Assembly (NCBI GenBank): GCA_944739405.2
Contig: OX123193.2
Coordinates: 19,581,516 to 19,645,515, forward strand
Source: Euclidia mi
Taxonomy: Eukaryota > Arthropoda > Insecta > Lepidoptera > Erebidae
Reading direction: 5' to 3'
Length of the DNA: 64,000 nt
How positions within the stretch are numbered: the first letter of the stretch is position 1; every line of letters starts with the position of its first letter. Positions 11,105 through 23,101 of the stretch are shown here, one piece after another. Both the position numbers and the translations under genes were made by a program. The notes beneath the pieces were generated by a model that was given only the letters and a program-made list of their open reading frames with translations, was not told where the DNA came from and did no database searches.

Positions 11105-13200
11105 ACTAGCTGACCCAGCGAACTCCGTATCGCCTTTTTAAGAGTTTTTATTTAATTCCCTTTTTTACAAGCCCCTTTTCCAAAGTTACCATTGACTTAG
11201 CGCTTAATCTCTTATCATTCCAGGGTCTATAAATGATGCAAAAACAAACATAGATTTTTATATAATATTGATTTTCCCATTCCTTAAAATATCGGAGACG
11301 ATACCCATATCGACTTAAAAAAAAATCCCGTCCGCCATCTTTGATTTCCTATCCACCATCTTTGATCACGAAATAGATGTTGTATTTGGATTCACCATCC
11401 CTTAAATCATCAGAGACGATACCCATATTGATTTTTTAAATTTTTCCTATCCGCCATCTTTGATTTCCCATCCGCCATCTTGAATCACGAAATAGATGTT
11501 GTATTTGGATTCCCCATCCCTTCAAACATCGGAGACGATACCCATATTGATTTTTAAAAAAAATCCCATCCGCCATCTTTGATCACGAAATAGATGGTGT
11601 TTTCGAATTCCCCATTCCTTAAAATATCGGAGACGATACCCATATCGACTTTAAAAACATCCCGTCCGCCATCTTTGATTTCCTATCCGCCATCTTTGAT
11701 CACGAAATAGATGTTGTATTTAGATTCGCCATCCCTTAAAACATCGGAGACGATAACCATATTGATTTTTTAAAACTTTCTCATCCGCCATCTTTGATTT
11801 CTCATCTGCCATCTTTGATCACGAAATAGATGTCGGATTTGGATTCCCCATCCCTTTAAATATCGGCGACGATACCGATATTGATTTTTTAAATTTTTCC
11901 CATCCACCATTTTTGATTTCCCATCCGCCATCTTGAATCACGAAATAGATGTTGTATTTGGATTCCCCATCCCTTTAAACATCGGAGACGATACCCATAT
12001 TGATTTTTTAAATATTTCCCATTCGCCATTTTTGATTTCCCATCCGCCATCTTGAATCATGAAATAGATGTTGTATTTGGATTCCCCATCCCTTCAAACA
12101 TCGGAGACGATACCAATATTGATTTAAAAAAAAAAAACCATCCGCCATCTTTGATCACGAAATAGATGGTGTTTTTGAATTCCCCATTCCTTAAAATATC
12201 GGAGACGATACCCATATCGACTTTAAAAAGATCCCGTCGGCCATCTTTGATTTCCTATCCGCCATCTTTGATCACGAAATAGATGTTGTATTTAGATTCG
12301 CCATTCCTTAAAACATCGGAGACGATAACCATATTGATTTTTTAAAACTTTCTCATCCGCCATCTTTTATTTCTCATCCGCCATCTTTGATCACGAAATA
12401 GATGTCGGATTTGGAAAGGGATGGCCTTTAAATATCGGCGACGATACCGATATTGATTTTTAAAATTTTTCCCATCTGCCATTTTTGATTTCCCATCCGC
12501 CATCTTGAATCACGAAATAGATGTTGTATTTGGATTCCCCATCCCTTTAAACATCGGAGACGATACCCATATTGATTTTTAAAATTTTTCCATCCGCCAT
12601 TTTTGATTTCCCATCCGCCATCTTGAATCACGAAATAGATATTGTATTTGGATTCCCCATCCCTTTAAACATCGGAGACGATACCAATATTGATTTTTTT
12701 AAATTTTCCCATCCGCCATCTTTGACTGCCCATCCGCCATCTTTACGAAACGAAATAAATTTCATATTATTAATCAGCGTCCCGAAAATCTCGAAAACGA
12801 TACCCATATAGATTGTATCCTATTCGTTTAACCTTTTTTTGCCCTTGACCCAACCCTCCCCCTTCTCGTTTGACCATTTTATTATTTTTGTCTGGCCCCT
12901 AAAAGTTGTGGCGTAATTTTATATAGCCTATAGCCTTTCGGAATAATTGGGCTATCATAGGCAATAACAATTTCTAAAATCCGACTGCTAGTTCCTGAGA
13001 TTAGCCGACATTATGTTTTAGCCTTTTTAGCCTTTTGCCCGGCCCCAAAGGGTCGAAGCGTTATGTTATATAGCCTATAGCCTCCCAGAATAACTGGGCT
13101 ATCGTATACAAAAATAAGTTTCAGATCCGACCGGTAGTTCCTGAGATTAGCGCGTTCAAACAAACAAACAAACAAACTCTTCCGCTTTATTATATTAGTA
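11105..13200 (-). mobile_element. Helitron-like element with internal minisatellite, copy 2
   Basis: It begins at CTAGCTGACCCAGCGAACTC and, after the minisatellite interior, has a unique right arm with CCCAACCCTCCCCCTTCTCG and GGTAGTTCCTGAGATTAGCG. A run of CAAACAAACAAAC and TTATATTAGTA follow. The next copy starts directly after it. The offset between copies 2 and 3 is 2,096 bp. Short frames that cross the units are by-products of the repeat. Confidence 0.7.
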
Positions 13201-15291
13201 CTAGCTGACCCAGCGAACTCCGTATCGCCTTTTTAAGAGTTTTTATTTAATTCCCTTTTTTACAAGCCCCTTTTCCAAAGTTACCATTGACTTAGCGCTT
13301 AATCTCTTATCATTCCAGGGTCTATAAATGATGCAAAAACAAACATAGATTTTTATATAATATTGATTTTCCCATTCCTTAAAATATCGGAGACGATACC
13401 CATATCGACTTAAAAAACAATCCCGTCCGCCATCTTTGATTTCCTATCCACCATCTTTGATCACGAAATAGATGTTGTATTTGGATTCACCATCCCTTAA
13501 ATCATCAGAGACGATACCCATATTGATTTTTTAAATTTTTCCTATCCGCCATCTTTGATTTCCCATCCGCCATCTTGAATCACGAAATAGATGTTGTATT
13601 TGGATTCCCCATCCCTTCAAACATCGGAGACGATACCCATATTGATTTTTAAAAAAAATCCCATCCGTCATCTTTGATCACGAAATAGATGGTGTTTTCG
13701 AATTCCCCATTCCTTAAAATATCGGAGACGATACCCATATCGACTTTAAAAAGATCCCGTCCGCCATCTTTGATTTCCTATCCGCCATCTTTGATCACGA
13801 AATAGATGTTGTATTTAGATTCGCCATCCCTTAAAACATCGGAGACGATAACCATATTGATTTTTTAAAACTTTCTCATCCGCCATCTTTGATTTCTCAT
13901 CTGCCATCTTTGATCACGAAATAGATGTCGGATTTGGATTCCCCATCCCTTTAAATATCGGCGACGATACCGATATTGATTTTTTAAATTTTTCCCATCC
14001 GCCATTTTTGATTTCCCATCCGCCATCTTGAATCACGAAATAGACGTTGTATTTGGATTCCCCATCCCTTTAAACATCGGAGACGATACCCATATTGATT
14101 TTTAAAATTTTTCCCATCCGCCATTTTTGATTTCCCATCCGCCATCTTGAATCATGAAATAGATGTTGTATTTGGATTCCCCATCCCTTCAAACATCGGA
14201 GACGATACCAATATTGATTTAAAAAAAAAAAACCATCCGCCATCTTTGATCACGAAATAGATGGTGTTTTTGAATTCCCCATTCCTTAAAATATCGGAGA
14301 CGATACCCATATCGACTTTAAAAAGATCCCGTCGGCCATCTTTGATTTCCTATCCGCCATCTTTGATCACGAAATAGATGTTGTATTTAGATTCGCCATT
14401 CCTTAAAACATCGGAGACGAAAACCATATTGATTTTTTAAAACTTTCTCATCCGCCATCTTTTATTTCTCATCCGCCATCTTTGATCACGAAATAGATGT
14501 CGGATTTGGAAAGGGATGACCTTTAAATATCGGCGACGATACCGATATTGATTTTTAAAATTTTTCCCATCTGCCATTTTTGATTTCCCATCCGCCATCT
14601 TGAATCACGAAATAGATGTTGTATTTGGATTCCCCATCCCTTTAAACATCGGAGACGATACCCATATTGATTTTTTAAATTTTTTCCATCCGCCATTTTT
14701 GATTTCCCATCCGCCATCTTGAATCACGAAATAGATGTTGTATTTGGATTCCCCATCCCTTTAAACATCGGAGACGATACCAATATTGATTTTTTTAAAT
14801 TTTCCCATCCGCCATCTTTGACTGCCCATCCGCCATCTTTACGAAACGAAATAAATTTCATATTATTAATCAGCGTCCCGAAAATCTCGAAAACGATACC
14901 CATATAGATTGTATCCTATTCGTTTAACCTTTTTTTGCCTTTGACCCAACCCTCCCCCTTCTCGTTTGACCATTTTATTATTTTTGTCTGGCCCCTAAAA
15001 GTTGTGGCGTAATTTTATATAGCCTATAGCCTTTCGGAATAATTGGGCTATCATAGGCAATAACAATTTCTAAAATCCGACTGCTAGTTCCTGAGATTAG
15101 CCGACATTATGTTTTAGCCTTTTGCCCGGCCCCAAAGGGTCAAAGCCTTATGTTATATAGCCTATAGCCTTCCAGAATAACTGGGCTATCGTATACAAAA
15201 AGAATTTTTCAGATCCGACCGGTAGTTCCTGAGATTAGCGCGTTCAAACAAACAAACAAACTCTTCCGCTTTATTATATTATTAGTATAGA
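13201..15291 (-). mobile_element. Helitron-like element with internal minisatellite, copy 3
   Basis: It is nearly identical to copy 2 along its whole length, with a few substitutions and small indels such as a 13-bp loss near 15116. Read on the minus strand, the far end is TCTATACTAATA at 15291. A start with TC fits a Helitron 5' end. This copy keeps both termini. Confidence 0.7.
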
Positions 15292-15304
15292 TAGATAACA
15301 TCGA

Positions 15305-15375
15305 TTTACTTGGGCGCATTATCTGGATAGGGTCACGCCGCAAACCACGTTATAAAGTTCGTGATAAATATCTGC
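15305..15375 (+). repeat. short dispersed repeat, copy 1
   Basis: TTGGGCGCATTATCT, then GGGTCACGCCGCAAACCACG, match 34768-34830 with a few substitutions. Confidence 0.6.
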
Positions 15376-15462
15376 GTCTCAAACAAAGATATTGCTTAAA
15401 TCGCACGATATAATACACTTTAAAATACGTAATGAATTAATTCGTTAAATGTAGCGCTTGTT

Positions 15463-16414
15463 AGAAACACTACATATGTATATGTAAATATATATATTCT
15501 TGAATGTTTCATGCTACGGATTACTATCTGAAACCTAGGATGTTTATGTAAAAGCGAGGTAGTTCTAAATATAAGATAGTTTGTAGGGTATAAACACTTT
15601 AATTAATATTATATGCCGTACGTGAATTGAGGTTTCAATTACAAGTATTATTACTGTATACAATAAATATACTTATCTCCAGTATTACAGCTGGACCGTG
15701 CGGAGTGTACAGTCCTGTGGTCGCCCAACGAAATGTGTCAGTTGTAGTGCGGCACTGGTTTATATAGGAAAATACCCCCACTGTTCGGCGATCACAGGAT
15801 TTCAATTGATTTCCTCGTTTTATTATTTCAAAATAATGTTACAGAATTGGAGTAGTCTTTAAAATATATTAAAATGATATAAAATGTTTATAACTAATTA
15901 ACAATTATAGTATTTATTACATTGTGTAAATAAGAACATATTTAAACGATATTTGAAATGATAACTGTAGAATTTGTTACATAATTTAATTGTTAATCTG
16001 GCAACTCTTTTACAACGATGTAAAATACTTATTTTAATATTTATAATTACGGATTTGATTACATTATATAAATATAAGTATGACATCCTATATATATTAT
16101 TCTGACACGGCCATACTGACAATGTTTCGTTCTCGAAGCACAACATTAATATTCTTAAACCCACCAATTAAATTTTTATAATCTAATCTTATCAATTCTT
16201 ATTTTCAATTCTTACTATCATTTAATCAGTTTGTCACAAGGGTATATTTTAAAATTTAACTTTCCGATTCTACATTTACATTTAGCGCCACGTTCGCAAA
16301 GCAAGGGCAAAGAACCAAGAGAAAGAACGGGCAAGAAAACTCTTGGCCATTCTTTTAATAGTTATCGTTTATAAAAGCGATACAAAAATCGATTGAAATC
16401 TTTCTGAATTCTAA
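15463..16414 (+). repeat. 1-kb duplicated block, left copy
   Basis: This block is repeated directly at 20214-21295 at about 97-98% identity by eye. Both copies begin at AGAAACACTACATATG and end at TTCTGAATTCTAA. The right copy has about 130 extra bases near 20358-20488. A minus-strand frame of 89 codons (16167-15898) is conserved in the other copy with only a few residue changes. That follows from the DNA identity and does not show coding function. No TG..CA ends, primer site or internal retroviral frames are visible. Confidence 0.9.
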
Positions 16415-16600
16415 TTTATTATGTAATAGTTATTGAATAATCTTGTCTTTTTCTTAATTTGGTTAATTTTATAGTTATAATTTTAGTTTTGTTTTCATTA
16501 TGTATTTACTAACTTTTGCTATACCATCTGAATTCTAATTTATTAAGTATTAAACAATGTTCACTTTTTGAATTTGGTCAATTTAAGAGTTTTCTCATAA
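16415..16600 (+). repeat. imperfect local duplication
   Basis: CTGAATTCTAATTTATTA occurs at about 16404 and again at about 16529. After both, a stretch of similar order ends in AATTTGGT and AATTT. The unit is about 125 bp and diverged. Confidence 0.5.
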
Positions 16601-16740
16601 TGTAATTCATTATTATTTATTTATTAATTAATGTAATTTTGTTATCAAAATTGAATTCTGAACTGTAATTTTACCATCAATTAATATTATTTTAATTTTT
16701 AAATTTTAAATTATCGCACAAATCATAATCGTTAATAAGA

Positions 16741-16838
16741 GTCACAGTCATGGTCTTAGTTATGGTCGTGGTCATAGTCATCATCATAGTCATCATCATA
16801 GTCTTAGTCATCATCATAGTCTTAGTCATCATCATATT
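16741..16838 (+). repeat. TCATCATAG-type microsatellite
   Basis: An imperfect array of AGTCATCATCATAGTCTT-like units. It produces a spurious valine/isoleucine frame on the plus strand and a methionine/threonine frame on the minus strand. Confidence 0.9.
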
Positions 16839-16845
16839 CTCATAC

Positions 16846-17245
16846 CCCACTGCGCAGATCAATCGCTCCGCAGACGGTGAAGCTAAATCACCCGCGGCCA
16901 GCGAATGTCGTACGACAGACGAGGCGTCAATCTTTAAATTCATAATCCATCCTTCAATTCATAATTCAACCTTTACTGCGCAGACCAAACACTTCGCCAG
17001 ACGGTGAAGCTAAATCACCCGCGACCAGTGAATGTCGTACGACAGATGAGGTTTTAATCTTTCAATTCATAATCCATCTTTCAATTCATAATCCAACCTT
17101 CAATTCATAATTCAACCTTTACTGCGCAGACCAAACACTTCGCCAGACGGTGAAGCTAAATCACCCGCGACCAGTGAATGTCGTACGACAGATGAGGTTT
17201 TAATCTTTCAATTCATAATCCATCTTTCAATTCATAATCCATAAA
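16846..17245 (+). repeat. tandem repeat, three units of 126-145 bp
   Basis: Each unit carries ACTGCGCAGA, ACGGTGAAGCTAAATCACCC and GTCGTACGACAGA. Smaller repeats of CAATTCATAATCCAT follow each unit. The units start near 16849, 16975 and 17120. Units 2 and 3 are almost identical and unit 1 is older. Confidence 0.9.
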
Positions 17246-18181
17246 TAATGAATAATATATAACATATTCCATAATCATACATAAAATACAAATACATCCA
17301 AATAAACCATTATAATCAAAATATGATATTAATTAATTCATATAAATGTGTATTTAGTTCCATCCATTCTACGGGCCATAGGCGAATAATTATTTCGTAG
17401 GACCTCTTAAGTTTAGCTGTCAATACGTCATGTCGCCTATTGTTACGATTACGAAAAATTGATAAATAAAGGTAGGTGTATTGAAGAGTTGGTGGAGGAG
17501 GACCTTTATATACAATACATAAAAATACATGAAATACATAAAAATACATACATGATATCTAATTTGGTTGTTTGATAGAACTATTTTTTAAAATCTAGAC
17601 GTATAATATTAGGTAGTTATAAATAAGTTGGTAATTGTTAATCACTATGAAGTTGTAAAATAATTGAATAAATATATTTAGGAATTTAGACCATGTTCTA
17701 GTTGATCCGAGTCTTGTCATGTTCAATCAGTTTCAATGTTCTAGCAACGTGATCGGTCAACATCGGCAATCATTTTAAAATGTTCATGTTCTAATGGTTA
17801 ATCAGCAGTAAGAGATTAGAACAAAAATTTTGTAATATCTCATCTGATCGAGTATCATATTTGGGTTAATAGAATTCCTACCAGTAAAGAACCAAATAAA
17901 TGAAATAGCCAGTTCAGCCATCCTTATAATTATATCCGTGTCAAGTGAAAAATAAAGTATTCAATATTTCAACAATTGTATGTACCTTTTTCAAGTAATT
18001 AGTATATCATAGCTGTTATAACAATTGAAACTCTAAACATTTACAGCAGATATTTATAAATCATCACTACATCTATAATCTATTTAAGATGGTGTGTGTA
18101 ATGGCTAGGAAATTAACCCTTTATGAAAAGGTCTGCCTGTCCTTATTTATCCATTTCTTTTATAAAGGGTGATAAACAACT
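17246..18181. other. no feature recognised
   Basis: AT-rich sequence with no frame carrying a recognisable motif and no end repeats. Confidence 0.35.
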
Positions 18182-18189
18182 ATTATATG

Positions 18190-18499
18190 CACAGAAATAA
18201 ATAGTAATAGAATGGTGAATGTCACGTCATCGCGTACATTTCGCGCGTGCCACATTTCAGCAAGCCCCGCCCACAGTGACGTATAGATATTGAGGGGACA
18301 CTAAGGAATTATTATCGATGTGTGTGTGTGATGTAGCTGTGGAAAATGAAATTATGTTATTGTTTATATAAAAACTGACCATTGCTGATTGTCAGGCAGA
18401 ATAATGTTGTACAACATGTGTAAACACATGCGCTATAGTGCAATAGTTTGACACGCGCACCACGCCCATGTCACCGTTCTATTACTATTTATTTCTGTG
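18190..18499 (+). mobile_element. hAT-like MITE with 8-bp target duplication
   Basis: The terminal inverted repeats start CACAGAAATAAATAGTAATA and run about 29 bp with one mismatch (18190-18218 and 18471-18499). ATTATATG is directly repeated on both sides (18182-18189 and 18500-18507). An 8-bp duplication fits hAT, or the P superfamily, which duplicates the same length. There is no coding sequence, so it is a non-autonomous element. Confidence 0.85.
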
Positions 18500-18509
18500 A
18501 TTATATGTA

Positions 18510-20050
18510 TAGTGTAAATATTACATATAAGAAACAAAATAATATCATACTTTACTATATTAATATATTATAAGTACATCATAATATTAATATTGCAACC
18601 CGCTGCATCATCCAATCATCATTACCAAGTGTAATTTCAAAAGAAAATTTCTTAGGTAGTTCAGCTGTTCTTTAATAAATAATAGAATAGGATTTCACAA
18701 CATTGGGTTAGATATATATAGCCTTGAGTAGTGATGAGTATTGAAATATGAAATAATTACATGTCGCAAAACAATGAATAAGATAGATATTGGGTAACGT
18801 TTTGTTTGAATTTACATTTTGAACATAAGAAAATTACAGATCGAACTACCATTCGTCGATTGACATAATTACTAACCGAATATAGATATACTGAACAACA
18901 CAAAAGTCACTATATTTTTTTTGATCTATTAGTTGCTGGAAAACTTGAGTAGACACGTCATTTATTTATTGTATTAACACCAGTTCTACTACTGCTTTAT
19001 TCACACAAATTTATTCATCAACAGTTAAATAAATTATAGGGAAGGGTGCCGTGTTGGAATGTGGTGAACCAGCCTAAACACTTTAAGAACACTCAGTGGA
19101 GCAACCATACACGGTCCCATTACAAAACACAGTTTAGCTACAAAACCAAGCCTATCCCATAGTTTAAGCAACGATCTTAAAGAGGTTTAGCCCTAGACCA
19201 TGGATCATTCGACTGTCAAAGGATAAAACCGCCGCGACTCCTAGTTTAACGTCAGCTTTAGGCCCGGTGTCAAACGAGCCTCTGTCTAGTAGTTTTGTTG
19301 GTGATTAATAATTAACTATCAAATTACTAAGTTTCAAAAAGCTTCATTCCGTTTTACGTACATTACTTACTTGGTAGAAATGCAGTTATTACACTTCGAT
19401 AGCAAGAAAACCACTTTTAGTAATAGGGATCAATTTACGTCATAGTTTGACATTTAACCTCGGACTAACGGTTTACAACTAAGGCTTTTATCCAGGTTTT
19501 TTGTAATAAGACTGACAGTCTCCGTAAAACTCACTTTCTTGGGTCAATCGCCTGCCGGGTTAATGGGATTAAACAAAAATTAATCTGTGTCATATTTCTA
19601 AGAATTTAATATCATTTTGGGTTCTTTGCACTGTATTGTATACCTACTTGAAATTTGTGGTTCATTATAATAATATAACAATATCCTTCTACATTCATAC
19701 AACATTATGTAGTCCCAAACTTAGCAGAATCCCATCGACACCAACATCAAGGCAATGGATTGATTTGCATTTTGTTCATGTTTTAGTTGCCAATATACCA
19801 TGTAGGATAGGTTATAATTTATTATAGCCAATATCCGCCAATCGAAAATACGGTTTACAGTACAAATCAGTAATACACATCAGTAAATATGTCTATCAAA
19901 GAGATAATTATGGAATAGGGTTACAATCCCCTTACATAATAACATATTTGCTTGTTGTACTTACATACTCACGTAAACCATTCTCATTTTCTTCGATCAG
20001 TCTTAATTTTGTAAAATCGCCTCACCCAACAGACTCGTAACCGCTAGCCA
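18510..20050. other. no feature recognised
   Basis: Sequence without visible repeats or a recognisable coding frame. Part of it (19010-19560) is less AT-rich and may be single-copy, but I cannot assign any function. Confidence 0.3.
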
Positions 20051-20213
20051 GTTTCCAGCACCATTGCCACGACGCCGAGGACACATCGTGCTCCGTTGTC
20101 AGCAGAACGGCGATATCCTTCAGCGAGAATTATGGGATTTCGACGAGAATACTCTGAAAGTTAAAATTGGATGTATTAGTAATGTGAGGTGGACGTATCC
20201 CACTTCTGATGTC

Positions 20214-21295
20214 AGAAACACTACATATGTATATGTAAATATATATATTCTTGAATGTTTCATACTATGGATTACTATCTGAAACCTAGGATGTTTATGT
20301 AAAAGCGAGGCAGTTCTAAATAATGGATAGTTTGTAGGGTATAAACACTTTAATTAATCAATTATCAATTAGACTGAAATGAAACATATCTTGTCGAGTT
20401 ATACATTACATAGATTTATTCATAGAAAATAATAATTACTGCACATAATATTACACTATAATATATAGTAAAATTGGAATTGTACTATATTATATGCCGT
20501 ACGTGAATTGAGGTTTCAATTACAAGTATTATTACTGTATACAATAAATATACTTATCTCCAGTATTACAGCTGGACCGTGCGGAGTGTACAGTCCTGTG
20601 GTCACCCAACGAAATGTGTCAGTTGTAGTGCGGCACTGGTTTATATAGGAAAATATCCCCACTGTTCGGCGATCACAGGATTTCAATTGATTTCCTCGTT
20701 TTATTATTTCAAAATAATGTTACAGAATTGGAGTAGTCTTTAAAATATATTAAAATGACACAAAATGTTTATAACTAATTAACAATTATAGTATGTATTA
20801 CATTGTGTAAATAAGAACATATTTAAACGATATTTGAAATGATAACTGTAGAATTTGTTACATAATTTGATTGTTAATCTGGCAACTCTTTTACAACGAT
20901 GTAAAATACTTATTTTAATATTTATAATTACGGAATTGATTACATTATATAAATATAAATATGACATCCTATATATATTATTCTGACACGGCCATACTGA
21001 CAATGTTTCGTTCTCGAAGCACAACATTAATATTCTTAAACCCACCAATAAAATTTTTATAATCTAATCTTATCAATTCTTATTTTCAACTCTTACTATC
21101 ATTTAATCAGTTTGTCACAAGGGTATATTTTAAAATTAAACTTTCCGATTCTAAATTTACATTTAGCGCCACGTTCGCAAAGCAAGGGCATAGAACCAAG
21201 AGAAAGAACGGGCAAGAAAACTCTTGGCCATTCTTTTAATAGATATCGTTTATAAAAGCGATACAAAAATCGATTGAAATCTTTCTGAATTCTAA
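20214..21295 (+). repeat. 1-kb duplicated block, right copy
   Basis: Direct repeat of 15463-16414. It differs by an extra segment of about 130 bases at 20358-20488, which lacks obvious terminal repeats, and by scattered substitutions. The 89-codon minus frame (21048-20779) corresponds to the one in the left copy. The block ends exactly where the 5S-like SINE begins, so the SINE may have been involved in the breakpoint. Confidence 0.9.
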
Positions 21296-21655
21296 GTTGG
21301 CAAAGTTGAGCCACGCTTGCATAGGTCACCACTTTGATGGGTGACCGCATGAGGCATTTACACAGGCTATAAAACTGTGCTCCAGAGGGCACCTAAAGCA
21401 GACCCGGTTCTTGTCTCGATGTCGGAGACCTTCGGGGGATCTGAAAACTGTGACAGAGTTGGCCACACACTCAAAGAAACGTCAAACAAAAAAAGCTTTA
21501 CAAATAAGAAATATAAGGATTTTTCAATGGTAGAGTCTGATGATCGTTGACGGAAGGCTTTCACAGTTAATTCCGTTACAAAAGCTACCTCGTTTAAGTA
21601 CCCACGCGCGCGTGTAACAGATCGTAACGATGTCTCACGGACGATACACACCACA
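21296..21655 (+). repeat. SINE with 5S rRNA-like head, copy 1
   Basis: The head contains AGGTCACCACTTTGATGGGT followed by GACCGCATGAGG. This matches the 3' half of eukaryotic 5S rRNA, where the C box of the internal promoter reads close to GGATGGGTGACCGC. The body has GGCACCTAAAGCAGACCCGG and, further on, TTTCACAGTTAATTCCGT and GATCGTAACGATGTCTC. A second copy lies at 35944-36595. The upstream half of 5S rRNA is not recognisable. Confidence 0.7.
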
Positions 21656-21659
21656 GAAG

Positions 21660-22370
21660 AATAACTAAAGCATGGAGCAACAAATTGAATATAGCTACAC
21701 TCTTCACTCATATGACAAATTAGAGTTGCCAAAAGAAGATGGCACTATGTTTGTTAGTTAGGACTAAAGACAATCTGAACACAAATTTCGTAACTTTTTA
21801 ATTTAATAATGATGGAGAAAATCTGCTATCGATATCGATCAAAGTTGTGGCTAGACTAGCCCTTCGATTTTATCTTGGGATCGGCACATTTTTAGTCCAC
21901 TAGTCGAACAAGAACAACCAAGTTTAGGTCTCTGGGTAGATGACATTTAACAAACTTTCTTTCAAATGAAGATTCCCTTATTTTGATGCATATACACTCA
22001 GTAGTCGTAAGTATGAAATGCAGACAGTTCTTATTACACCTTCAAATTACTGTCCTTTAAATATTATTGTCTTTGTAAAGAAAGATCTGATTTTTTCTAT
22101 AGGTGCATTAATTCTGTTTTGTAGTTTTTCTATTGTACGTAAGTGTTTAACGCAAACGACTTTCATCGCTTCTATACCTACTGGCGGCGAAATTGTAGCT
22201 AACGTAGGCGCTTTAGTGTTGGTTGTCGGAGAAACAGAAGATGCCTCATTTGTGGAAGGCGCATGCGTACACTAAAGAAAGAAAAAAACCACGTTTTCAT
22301 GCAAAGCAATATATTAAAATAAATAAGCATATCCTTTGTGTTTGCCACCCTAGCAACCACTGATGATACC
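21660..22370. other. no feature recognised
   Basis: Contains an 85-codon plus-strand frame (22018-22275) with no domain signature. No repeat boundaries are visible. Confidence 0.3.
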
Positions 22371-22406
22371 TGAAGCTTGATTCATAGGCCTATGAATCAA
22401 GCTTCA
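22371..22406. repeat. 36-bp perfect palindrome
   Basis: TGAAGCTTGATTCATAGG is followed immediately by its exact reverse complement, with no spacer. Confidence 0.95.
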
Positions 22407-22502
22407 TAAAAAGTACCTTACACCTTTTTCTGTACTCCCATTACTCCCAGCGTGCATTGAACTTTTTATGATCGATTGAGTAGTCAAGATGTAAAAGCTT
22501 AA

Positions 22503-22714
22503 CAAATAAATAAATTCTCTAACATTTATAATAAGTATTAGTAAGGATATGGTAAAAAGGTGAAATGAGTGGATGTCATGAACATTGAAATCGCTTGTTG
22601 CTTAGCGTGTCGCAGCCGTTCGTGGCTAGGCTGTTAGGCGTCATCCGCTCATTTCATCGTTTTACCATATCCTTACTAATACTTATTAAAAATGTTAGAG
22701 AATTTATTTATTTG
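22503..22714. mobile_element. foldback MITE with TAA duplication
   Basis: Two 73-bp inverted arms (22503-22575 and 22642-22714) match except for a few positions and start CAAATAAATAAATTCTCTAA. The loop is 66 bp. TAA flanks both ends (22500-22502 and 22715-22717), which fits PIF/Harbinger-type insertion. There is no coding content. Confidence 0.8.
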
Positions 22715-22787
22715 TAAGCGTATCGTGGCTTTTCGTGGCAACAGTGTAACTGCAGATAGCTGGCTGAATACTGTTTATAACATACAT

Positions 22788-23020
22788 AGGCTCACGTCTG
22801 TTTCCCCGAAAGGGTAGACAGAGGCATATTAAACGCCCCCTTTTAGCCAGTCTTTTGATGCCACGTAATAGGTGGCGAGCCTAATGCCGCTAATCGGTAT
22901 GTTTTGTTTACCAGAGCCTCGTCCTTTAATAAGAAGGTGCACCACTTGCAGGTGAGGTTGGCTTGGGACCCTATAATCTGTTAATAAAATTGAATAAAAT
23001 AATAAAATTAAATTATTCCT
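22788..23020 (-). repeat. SINE family B, diverged partial copy
   Basis: It has the 3' end ACGTCTGTTTCCCCGAAAGG and the body phrase CACGTAATAGGTGGCGAGCC. The tRNA-like head is too eroded to identify. Confidence 0.65.
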
Positions 23021-23101
23021 TTGGTTGAACATCGAATGGAGCCCAAGATCTGGTTCCTGTTTGGCGCTGCTACCCTAATAAAAGTAAAAGCGAGTAATTA
23101 T

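Noticed and set aside
9637..14907. Repeated frames beginning MADGKSKMADGK or similar
   Set aside because: They arise from the minisatellite units of the Helitron-like family, on both strands, and change frame between units.
9605..15291. CRISPR-like array because of regular repeats
   Set aside because: Eukaryotic context; the repeats are long minisatellite units without short constant repeats and unique spacers of fixed size.
15898..16167. 89-codon frame conserved in both 1-kb copies as a gene
   Set aside because: The conservation equals that of the surrounding non-coding DNA, and the frame has no recognisable domain.
16692..17007. Frames rich in MTKTMMM or VVIVIIIV
   Set aside because: Translation of the TCATCATAG microsatellite.
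20064..20282. 72-codon frame starting MPRRRGHIVLRCQQ
   Set aside because: The second half lies in the duplicated repeat, and the first half has no recognisable motif.
15463..21295. The 1-kb duplicated blocks as LTRs of a retrotransposon
   Set aside because: No TG..CA ends, no target duplication, no primer site or polypurine tract, and no gag or pol between them.
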